NCBI GenBank assembly: GCA_003151295.1 | Contig: PLXD01000588.1 | Span: 1 to 10,428 of the forward strand | DNA from: Chitinophagaceae bacterium | GTDB lineage: Bacteria; Bacteroidota; Bacteroidia; Chitinophagales; Chitinophagaceae | Direction: 5' to 3' | Length of the DNA stretch: 10,428 nt | In this document: positions 1 through 6,712 of the stretch, in pieces | Numbering within the stretch: position 1 is the first letter of the stretch | How the letters are laid out: each line of letters begins with the position of its first letter | Translations under genes and position numbers: made by a program | Notes under the pieces: generated by a model | What the model saw: only the letters and a program-made list of their open reading frames with translations | The model's database searches: none | Told to the model about the DNA's origin: nothing

Positions 1-1826
1 TCAGGTGCGACCTGGTTGGGAGCCAATTGAGCTGTCGCTTTTTCTATTTTTATACGAAAGGCGCTATCCTTGGCGAGTATGCGGGCTGCTTCATTCACAT
101 GATTAAACAAGGCCCTGATGAGTTGATTGTCGATCGTCGGTCCCATGCAAACACTCGCTTCTTTCCCATTAGGCAAAAAGAAAGAATTTTCAGGAGAATT
201 GGAAGGAGAAGTCACCAGCCAGCCATGCCGGCTTTCCCGGATCATCGAGCCGAGATAGAATTCCGCGGAACCCTTGAGGATCGGGTAGATCTTTTCCAGG
301 TAGCTGAGATCCTTTGTAAAAGCATAATGTTCCCAGAGATCGTTACAGATCCAACCCGAACCTGAATTGGTGGCTCCCCAGCCCGGATATTCGCCGGGAG
401 AAGTATAGCCCCAGACATTCGTGATGGGATGTGCCACCCAGCCCACGGCCTTGTAATAGATTTTTGCGGTTCGCTCTCCAGGTCCGACAAGCCCTTTCAC
501 GAGCTCATAATAAGGGGCGTTCAGCATGGGCAGGTTGGCAGGTTCTATCGGCCAGTGGTTCATCTGGATATTGATATCCAGGTGGTAATCCCCGTTCCAG
601 GGTGTCTGTACGGTATTGGCCCAAAGCCCCTGCAGGTTCGGCGGAAGAAGCCCCGGCCGGGTGCTGCTGATGGCCAGGTAGCGTCCATACTGGAAATACA
701 GTACCGGCAAGCCATTGTCGGAAGGGTCCTTGGCAAAAGCCATCAATCGCTCATTGGTCGGCAAGTTGGAGTTCCTGTTCCCTTCTTCTAATTCTAAAGA
801 AGCCCGGCTGAAGAGAGCGCGGAAGGCTTTTATATGTTCCGCTTTCTGAACAGCATAGGGCTTGGCCATAGCGGCCTTGAGCAGGGCGGCAGCGCGCTCT
901 TTGAAACCGGCATCGCGCTTCCTGAAATCAGCGGCCCCGAAATCCGTGGTGGAAGAGATGATGATCGTAAGGCTATTGGCCTTTTCGACGCCGATCGTGC
1001 TATCGCCTCTTACCAGCTTTCCTCCATCGGCCTGCATGCGCAGCCGGGTAATATATTGCATACCGTGTCCATCTGTGCCATTGTTCAGTTGTCCGCTCAT
1101 TTGGAGTTCTTCGCCGGATACTACCGTCTTATAGTGTTCCGGCCGGTCGAGGGCGGCAGTTATGTTTAGCGCACCAGGGCGGCTGGCCGTAAAACGCAGG
1201 ATGATCACATCCCCGGAAAAGATTGTGAAATATTCGCGGATGTATTCCACCCCCCCTATTTTGTAACGGCAATGGGCAATGGCATCAATCAGGGACAGCC
1301 CGCGTGTATAGGCTTCCGGTTTCAGGCCGGCCGAATCCATCCCATCATCGAAAGAGAGGTGCAGGTTGCCCAGCACCTGGTAAGAACCGTACGGCACATT
1401 GGCCCCCTGGCCCCCACCTGATCCGGGCCCTTTGCAAACAAAGGATTTATACATGAGGTCCTGTGCTTCGTCATTCTTACCCTGGTCCAGCAGGAGCCGG
1501 ATGCTATCCAGGTATTTGCCGGCATTGGGGTCGTCGGCATCCTGTATGCCACCCGACCACAAGCTGATATCATTCAGGACGATGTTCTCTTTTTGTAGAC
1601 CGCCGTCAGGCATAGCGCCCAGGCGACCATTGCCCAGCGGAACACAGGCTTCCCAGATAGACGCCGGTTCCCTATACCATAAACGAAGCGGTTCCCCCTC
1701 CCCGGCTTTTCCTGCCTGATGAGCCATTCCTGGCCGGGCAGCTTGCTGTGCATGCAAATTTTTCATGCCCGGGAATAAGAATAGGATCCAGGCAATCGCC
1801 ATTGTATAGCTGAAATATTTTTTCAT
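1..1826 (-). CDS. GH95 family alpha-L-fucosidase/L-galactosidase, secreted; 3' end cut by window edge
   Basis: The reading frame is open from ATG 1826 to the left edge, giving 608 residues; family members usually have about 780-830, so roughly 200 C-terminal residues are missing. Residues 1-27 form a signal peptide (MKKYF start, hydrophobic core, end near LHAQ). The N-terminal beta-sandwich shows the family pattern WxEACVPLGNGRLGAM (about 58-72) and NDISLWSGG (85-93). The alpha/alpha barrel shows LQGLWAN (398-404), GDYHLDINIQMNHW (412-425), a GWICNDLWEHY stretch (491-501) and LVTSPSNSPEN (537-547). In the Bifidobacterium bifidum enzyme AfcA the catalytic set is, from memory, Asn421, Asn423, Glu566 and Asp766. 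The matches here are Asp417, Asn419 and Glu546; the fourth lies beyond the edge. Expected activity is removal of terminal alpha-1,2-L-fucose or the related alpha-L-galactose by inversion, in the periplasm or outside. It follows the GH29 gene by 79 bases. No Shine-Dalgarno sequence precedes the start. Confidence 0.9.
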   Translation of the reverse strand, partial: MKKYFSYTMAIAWILFLFPGMKNLHAQQAARPGMAHQAGKAGEGEPLRLWYREPASIWEACVPLGNGRLGAMPDGGLQKENIVLNDISLWSGGIQDADDPNAGKYLDSIRLLLDQGKNDEAQDLMYKSFVCKGPGSGGGQGANVPYGSYQVLGNLHLSFDDGMDSAGLKPEAYTRGLSLIDAIAHCRYKIGGVEYIREYFTIFSGDVIILRFTASRPGALNITAALDRPEHYKTVVSGEELQMSGQLNNGTDGHGMQYITRLRMQADGGKLVRGDSTIGVEKANSLTIIISSTTDFGAADFRKRDAGFKERAAALLKAAMAKPYAVQKAEHIKAFRALFSRASLELEEGNRNSNLPTNERLMAFAKDPSDNGLPVLYFQYGRYLAISSTRPGLLPPNLQGLWANTVQTPWNGDYHLDINIQMNHWPIEPANLPMLNAPYYELVKGLVGPGERTAKIYYKAVGWVAHPITNVWGYTSPGEYPGWGATNSGSGWICNDLWEHYAFTKDLSYLEKIYPILKGSAEFYLGSMIRESRHGWLVTSPSNSPENSFFLPNGKEASVCMGPTIDNQLIRALFNHVNEAARILAKDSAFRIKIEKATAQLAPNQVAP

Positions 1827-1842
1827 GATCTTCGATTTCTTG

Positions 1843-1877
1843 TAGCTGATAGCTCTTAGCTGATAACTTATAGTCGG
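1843..1877. repeat. Degenerate 7-bp tandem repeat, about five units
   Basis: Read on the plus strand, five consecutive heptamers stay in phase: TAGCTGA (1843), TAGCTCT (1850), TAGCTGA (1857), TAACTTA (1864) and TAGTCGG (1871). Units 1 and 3 are identical and the others drift. It fills much of the 79-base gap between the GH29 and GH95 genes and ends 17 bases before the GH95 start codon. Its function is unknown; it could be a dispersed intergenic repeat or an element in the mRNA leader. Confidence 0.6.
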
Positions 1878-1891
1878 ATATTGTTATATCC
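1876..1891 (-). other. Short perfect hairpin between GH29 and GH95 genes
   Basis: GGATAT and ATATCC form a perfect 6-bp stem around a 4-base loop, 14 bases after the GH29 stop codon. No run of T follows on the transcribed (minus) strand, so it does not look like an intrinsic terminator. A small mRNA-processing or stability hairpin is possible, but a 6-bp AT-rich stem may also be chance. Confidence 0.3.
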
Positions 1892-1905
1892 CGGGACCTG
1901 TCGGC

Positions 1906-4065
1906 CTAATGGCCCCACCACGAAGCCGGGATCGGCAGGCCGCCTTCCTGCCTTGCCAGGACTTCCTTTCCCTCCTCGCCAAAGCTATATCCCAGTTTCA
2001 GCGCCTTGTCGCTCTTATCCTGGATATACGCCAATTTGAAAACATGGGCACCTTTTTTCAGCGCGATCCGGCCGGTTTTCTCGGTATTGGCATGCAACCC
2101 GTCATTATCAACCACTTGTTGTCCGTCTATCCAGAGCTTGCCACCATCGTCCACCGAAAGGTAGAAGGTATAGATCCCATCCTGCGGCGCCTTAATATAA
2201 CCCGTATAGATCAGCCCGGCATAATCTTCCCGGGTCAGATCCTTGATGGAAGGCGCGGAGGCGATCGCATTTTTCACAGGAGTGGCATTCTCCAGGTCGT
2301 CTACTGATTTGGGTTGTAGCTCGTATGCGGCCAGCTTCAATCCATTTTGCAAACCGCCCGGGTGGACAGCCGGCAGCAGGGTGAATACGGTCACGGGAAC
2401 CGTTACGATATTCCCCGGCAATTTACCCGGCGCAAAGGACCGGGCGGAAAGAGTACCCGAACGCTCTGCCAGGAAAGGCTTTTTGTACAATGCAGAGGTT
2501 TCGTCAGGCTCCGATCCGTCGAGGGTATATCGACATTCACCGTTATCTCTAAGCGCAATAGAGACCATGGGTTTTAGGGACTTCCCGAGATAGCTCAGCG
2601 CTACTTTCGGGTTGAGCGCAAAAGCCCCTGCCTGATTAATTTTTATTACGTAGGCGTACTGCTCCTTCTGCCTGTTCGGATCAAAGGCAGGAAATTTCAC
2701 CACGAGGTCCTTGCCTTGCTGCTGCCATTCCAATTGCTGATTCGTACCCAGCATTTCTACCCGGGTACCGGGCGCGATCGCCAGGTCCTTTATCAGGAAT
2801 TGGCTGCGGGGCCATTTGGGCAGGATGGCATATAAATTATTCTGCGTGGGATTGTAGGTAAAGAAACATTCCTTCACTGCAAAACCCGGATCCGGATCGA
2901 CGGTCAGCTTGAGGAGCAGGTCGCCGCTACCGCTCTTGGGTTTATAGTCCCTCCTGCCTTCGCTCCACTGCCCTGTTACTCTCCACCTTGCCGTATTATA
3001 GATCGCCTCGCTATTCCCTTTCATCCAGTCGCCGATCTGCAATAGTCTCTCCTGCATGATGGGCGGTATCTTGCCATGCTCATCGGGTCCGATATCGAGA
3101 AGGAAGTTACCACCGCCGCTGACCTTATCGATCAGTTGCAGGACCAGGGCCTGGGGGGTATTATAATCCCAGGCATCTTCATTGCGGTTATATCCGTAGG
3201 AGAAGCCCATGCCGCGGCTCTCTTCCCAGTAATGATCTTCAAAATTGAGGTCGGGCTGGTATTCGGGGGTATAAACGCCGCCATGTTTGAACCGGACGCC
3301 GGAGCCCCAGCGATCATAGGTGACGACCCGATCTTTTACCGGGCTTTCATTGTACAACCAGGTAAGGAACTCTTTGGACTTCCAGGTCTCGGCAGTTTCA
3401 TCCCATTCTCCGTCCGTCCAGAACACATCGGGTTTGTAGGTGTTGATCACGTCCTTCATTTGGGGCCACATATGTTCTGAAACATATTGTTTACGGTCCT
3501 TAAGCCAAAGCGGGTTATACCATTCATACAGGGAATAGTACATGCCCGGATGGACACTGGTCTTGCGAAGAGCCGTGAACAGGTCGCCGAGCAGATCCCG
3601 GTGGGGTCCTGTCTCCATGGCATTCCAGGGAAATCCCCAATCTCTCGAAGCGTCTTTACTCGGCCATAGGGCGAAGCCGTCATGGTGCTTGGAAGTCAGC
3701 ACCACATACCTGGCCCCCGATTTCTCGATGAGCTGCGCCCATTCATCGGGATTGTACAATTCAGCCTTAAACTGGTTGGCCAACTGATAGTAGGTGAGAT
3801 CGCCGAATTCCTTTTTGTGATACGCGAGGTCTGCGGAATCGCCGCTATTCAGGCCGTTCTCATACCATTCAGCATATTGCCCCTTGGTACGGAAGCCCGG
3901 AACGGAATAGACACCCCAGTGTATGAAGATCCCGAACTTGGCATCCTTAAACCATTGAGGCACGGGCCGCTTATCGAGCGATTCCCAATTGGGTTGATAG
4001 GCCTGCGCCCGAAGGATCGTAACCGCCAGAAAGCATGCAGTCGTTAATAGCGAAATTCTTTTCAT
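1906..4065 (-). CDS. GH29 alpha-L-fucosidase with chitobiase-C-like and PA14 domains, secreted
   Basis: Retaining exo-alpha-L-fucosidase, probably periplasmic or surface-exposed. An upstream ATG at 4074 adds three residues (MIL); ATG 4065 gives the more typical MKRISLL signal-peptide start, and neither has a Shine-Dalgarno sequence. Numbering from 4074 (722 aa): signal peptide 1-25; GH29 barrel about 27-350 with FGIFIHWGVYSVPG (47-60), TSKHHDGFALW (127-137) and VFWTDGEW (217-224). Asp221 is the expected nucleophile. GGNFLLDIGPDEHG (321-334) is a family signature. Glu284 or Glu285 in HYWEESRG is the best acid/base candidate, but this residue is poorly conserved in GH29. A beta-sandwich follows (about 355-480), then a chitobiase/FN3-associated module with YTLDGSEP (516-523) and a PA14 domain (about 575-700) with GIYTFYLSVDDGGKLWIDG (633-651). 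The PA14 domain may bind glycan. The gene lies 82 bases after the GH95-like gene, and fucosidases flank it on both sides. Confidence 0.95.
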   Translation of the reverse strand: MKRISLLTTACFLAVTILRAQAYQPNWESLDKRPVPQWFKDAKFGIFIHWGVYSVPGFRTKGQYAEWYENGLNSGDSADLAYHKKEFGDLTYYQLANQFKAELYNPDEWAQLIEKSGARYVVLTSKHHDGFALWPSKDASRDWGFPWNAMETGPHRDLLGDLFTALRKTSVHPGMYYSLYEWYNPLWLKDRKQYVSEHMWPQMKDVINTYKPDVFWTDGEWDETAETWKSKEFLTWLYNESPVKDRVVTYDRWGSGVRFKHGGVYTPEYQPDLNFEDHYWEESRGMGFSYGYNRNEDAWDYNTPQALVLQLIDKVSGGGNFLLDIGPDEHGKIPPIMQERLLQIGDWMKGNSEAIYNTARWRVTGQWSEGRRDYKPKSGSGDLLLKLTVDPDPGFAVKECFFTYNPTQNNLYAILPKWPRSQFLIKDLAIAPGTRVEMLGTNQQLEWQQQGKDLVVKFPAFDPNRQKEQYAYVIKINQAGAFALNPKVALSYLGKSLKPMVSIALRDNGECRYTLDGSEPDETSALYKKPFLAERSGTLSARSFAPGKLPGNIVTVPVTVFTLLPAVHPGGLQNGLKLAAYELQPKSVDDLENATPVKNAIASAPSIKDLTREDYAGLIYTGYIKAPQDGIYTFYLSVDDGGKLWIDGQQVVDNDGLHANTEKTGRIALKKGAHVFKLAYIQDKSDKALKLGYSFGEEGKEVLARQEGGLPIPASWWGH

Positions 4066-4147
4066 TAAAATCATTTTTTATTTTCTTATTTATATCTTCA
4101 TTCCCTTATCTCTTGTCGATCACCATTCAACGATCGGTTAGCCCTTA

Positions 4148-6508
4148 TCAGATCTTACTATCCACCGGCCCCTTTGCTCTCAGCACCAGCTTACCCCCGG
4201 GAATAGTTGTCAGTTTCAGAAATCCATTCCTTTCGTCTTTGACGAAGACCCCTTTATGGGATACAATGGTATAGACTGAAAAAGGCAGCTTCAGCCGGGT
4301 GGTCCCGCCTTTCTCGGAAAGGATACTCACCTCCTTAAACCAACCATCCCGTTTTTCCGCACTGACCAGGAACGCGCCTTCGGCACGCAGACTCTTAAAT
4401 GACAAGTCTTTCCACTGCTTGGGAACCGCCGGAGCGATCTCTATAAACCCGGCATAGCTCTGCAATAGCATTTCCTGCAGGCCCGCAGCGAATGCAAAAT
4501 TCCCTTCGAGGGTAAAAGGCCGGTAGGTAAATCCGGAATAGCCGGATTTTGTCTGATCCCCATTTAGATGAAAGCTATTCGGGGCACAGAATGCACGGGC
4601 AAATATCCCCAGAGCCCTGGCAGCCCCCTCCCCATCCTTGGCACGGGCCTTGAGATTAGCCAGCCACGAATAGGAATAACCGCACCAGGCCGAAGGGCCG
4701 ATGGAATCCAGTAACGCAATCGAATGAGTAATGATGGCCCTTGCGCTATCGCCATCCTCCCATTTAATCAACCCGAGCGGATGGATGGCCATCATATTGG
4801 AAAAATGCCTGTGCGATTGGTTGTAAGACATGCCGGGAGCGAACATCAGCTCACGGTTACCTGTCAGGGCAAAATCCCCGAATTCCGCTAATACCTTCTT
4901 CCAATGCAAAGACTGGTCCTTCAATCCCAATTCATCGGCCAGTTCGGCTGCAGTCCGGAAGGTGAACTTCATCAGGGCCAGATCGTAGTTCGTATTCCGG
5001 GGAAACCAGGCGGAAAGGCTGTTGTCGTTTATCTCGGGACTCGAACTCATCGGCAGTTTTCTTTTTCCCAAAGAATCCCTTTCATGGGTCATGCTTTCCA
5101 GGAATACCGCGGCTTCCCGGATCCAGGGATAAGCCCTGTCCCGAAGAAAGACGCGGTCCATACTATAGCGCCATTGCAGGTAGTAATGCTGTCCCAGCCA
5201 CGCGACGACAGTTGGGGAAAGAGAGTATTGCACCCATCCTCCCATCTCCGTCCCATCTAACGTCGTCACACCCGGAACAGCAAGTCCCGGCGACTGGAAA
5301 AACAATTTCGTATACCTTTTATAATTGGCCTTATTGGCATCCAGGTGATCAAGGTAAGACAAGCCTTCTTCCAGGTGATTGCCGCTATAGCAAGGCCAAT
5401 AGCTTAATTGAGTATTCAGATCATGATGAAAATCTCCCTTCCAGGGCGGCAAACGGCCATTGTCCGCCGTCCATACCGCCTGCAGGGAAATAGGGGGAGC
5501 ACCCCTTCGCGCTGCCGACCCGAACTTATATTGCTCCATATACCATTGCTTCTCTATCACCCGATCGGGTACGCCGATGGCAGACCGTCTCCAGAATAGC
5601 CACCACCAGTCCGCATGAGCGGTATAATCTGCGGTATAACCCCGTTGAAGAGCATTCGCCGTGAGCTCTGTTGCCCGGGGATCTTCTTTGCTGCTACCCG
5701 GAGCCTTCCTGCCTGGCATTTTCCCGCCCCGATACCGTGATGAAATGCTCCAAACCCCTTCCACGGTATGCGCATCGATCTTTTTCCAGCGGACGCTGAC
5801 CTGGTAGGACATTCCTCCCCATCCCTCCTGGTCGTATAGGAGGGTGCCCTGAGGCCCCCGCTCAACAACTCCTTGTTTATATCCCAGCAGGGCCAGGTCA
5901 TCCCCTTCGACATTGCCACGAGCGGAAGGATCGATATTCCCTTGATACTTGGGGGCGACCAATTCCGGCAGGACGGCAGGATCTATATTTTCGAACCGGA
6001 ACCAACCTACCGGTTGTATGGCCTGCACAAAGGTTTGCAAGCGCACTCCATTCGACCATTCCACTTCGCAGATCGCATTTGCAAGCTGCAGGTGTACCGA
6101 TCGAACCGCTCCCCATCCGTCTGTATTGAATTCCAATGCGGCGCCCGGGATCTTGGAAGGAGCCGGGTCGTCATTATAAGGCCGGTCGAAATACTCCTGC
6201 ACCACCCCGTATTCTTTCTTCAATACCTGGCCGCGTATCCATTGGTAGCTGAATTCTTTCCGGTGTAATCCCTTCATCGGACGCATATCCCACAGATCGG
6301 CGCGGTCGAGCGATAGACGCAGCTTTTGGTCTTTTTGCCATACCAGTGTACCCAACATGCCATTGCCCAAAGGGATCGCCTCATCCCAGGCGGAAGGTAA
6401 GGAGTCGAACCGGAGGTCCTCCTTGCCCGATGGCTGAGCCGAAAGAACATGCTGTAACAAACAGCATACTACCAGAACGATCCAATTCCTCATGCAGGGT
6501 TTTTTCAT
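4148..6508 (-). CDS. Divergent GH95-like glycoside hydrolase, secreted
   Basis: From ATG 6508 the protein is 786 residues, a full GH95-like length. An in-frame ATG at 6535 adds nine residues but lies inside the preceding small ORF. Start 6508 has AAAGGAG four bases upstream and begins a clear signal peptide (MKKPCMRNW, core VLVVCCLL, end VLSAQ about 21-25). The N-terminal domain has IPLGNGMLGTLVW (45-57) and SLDRADLWDM (66-75). The barrel shows LQAVWTAD (342-349), GDFHHDLNTQLSYW (358-371), SSSPE (488-492), SHRHFSN (565-571) and FTLEGNFAFAAGLQEMLLQS (665-684). Compared with AfcA (catalytic Asn421, Asn423, Glu566, Asp766, from memory), the aligned positions read Asp363, Asn365, Glu492 and Glu668. 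Two of four catalytic positions therefore differ, so fucosidase activity cannot be assumed; another alpha-linked deoxysugar or galactose is possible. It sits between the small secreted ORF and the GH29 gene. Confidence 0.87.
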   Translation of the reverse strand: MKKPCMRNWIVLVVCCLLQHVLSAQPSGKEDLRFDSLPSAWDEAIPLGNGMLGTLVWQKDQKLRLSLDRADLWDMRPMKGLHRKEFSYQWIRGQVLKKEYGVVQEYFDRPYNDDPAPSKIPGAALEFNTDGWGAVRSVHLQLANAICEVEWSNGVRLQTFVQAIQPVGWFRFENIDPAVLPELVAPKYQGNIDPSARGNVEGDDLALLGYKQGVVERGPQGTLLYDQEGWGGMSYQVSVRWKKIDAHTVEGVWSISSRYRGGKMPGRKAPGSSKEDPRATELTANALQRGYTADYTAHADWWWLFWRRSAIGVPDRVIEKQWYMEQYKFGSAARRGAPPISLQAVWTADNGRLPPWKGDFHHDLNTQLSYWPCYSGNHLEEGLSYLDHLDANKANYKRYTKLFFQSPGLAVPGVTTLDGTEMGGWVQYSLSPTVVAWLGQHYYLQWRYSMDRVFLRDRAYPWIREAAVFLESMTHERDSLGKRKLPMSSSPEINDNSLSAWFPRNTNYDLALMKFTFRTAAELADELGLKDQSLHWKKVLAEFGDFALTGNRELMFAPGMSYNQSHRHFSNMMAIHPLGLIKWEDGDSARAIITHSIALLDSIGPSAWCGYSYSWLANLKARAKDGEGAARALGIFARAFCAPNSFHLNGDQTKSGYSGFTYRPFTLEGNFAFAAGLQEMLLQSYAGFIEIAPAVPKQWKDLSFKSLRAEGAFLVSAEKRDGWFKEVSILSEKGGTTRLKLPFSVYTIVSHKGVFVKDERNGFLKLTTIPGGKLVLRAKGPVDSKI

Positions 6509-6512
6509 GTAG

Positions 6513-6519
6513 CTCCTTT
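6513..6519 (-). promoter_or_regulatory. Strong Shine-Dalgarno site for the GH95-like gene
   Basis: AAAGGAG on the minus strand, four bases before ATG 6508. It is the only strong ribosome binding site in the window and decides the start in favour of 6508 over 6535. It begins two bases after the stop codon of the upstream 47-codon ORF, an arrangement that suits translational coupling. Confidence 0.75.
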
Positions 6520-6521
6520 GA

Positions 6522-6665
6522 TTATTGATTGCCATTGAATGGGTCTCCCATCTTACCGGTCTGGGGCATCCAGCAATTCATACCCCAGGGTAAAGAAACG
6601 GTCTGTGCCTTCATTCCGGCTGCCGCAAAAATCAACAAAAACAAATGGAACCCTTTCTTCTTCAT
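6522..6665 (-). CDS. 47-residue secreted small protein or leader peptide, unknown function
   Basis: ATG at 6665, TAA at 6522-6524. Residues 1-21 are a textbook Bacteroidota signal peptide: MKKKGFHLF, then a hydrophobic run LLIFAAAG, ending MKAQ before TVSL. The predicted mature part is only about 26 residues (TVSLPWGMNCWMPQTGKMG, then DPFNGNQ), rich in Trp, Met, Gly and Pro with one Cys. It starts 47 bases after the MGH1-like gene and ends 13 bases before the GH95-like start codon, with that gene's ribosome binding site directly after its stop. I do not recognise it. It could be a real small secreted peptide, a translated leader coupling expression of the next gene, or the surviving N-terminus of a deleted secreted enzyme. 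Reading on past the stop in the same frame gives nothing recognisable. Confidence 0.55.
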   Translation of the reverse strand: MKKKGFHLFLLIFAAAGMKAQTVSLPWGMNCWMPQTGKMGDPFNGNQ

Positions 6666-6712
6666 CTTTTATTTATTGTTTTAGTTTTCTATTTCATCGG
6701 GGCCGCCCCATT

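Noticed and set aside
3076..3480. Plus-strand ORF of 134 codons opposite the GH29 catalytic domain
   Set aside because: It lies wholly opposite conserved GH29 motifs and has no start signal or recognisable product.
4066..4147. Internal promoter in the gap before the GH29 gene
   Set aside because: No TAnnTTTG element with an upstream TTG at suitable spacing was found on the minus strand in this gap or the others checked.
4103..4149. Octamer CCCTTATC occurring twice in the gap before the GH29 gene
   Set aside because: Only eight bases, 31 bases apart, in an AT-rich gap; there is no further copy or symmetry to support an operator.
6700..6710. GGGGCCGCCCC inverted repeat after the MGH1-like gene, as a terminator
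   Set aside because: Only one base separates the arms, so it cannot fold as a hairpin without losing pairs, and no T-run follows on the minus strand.
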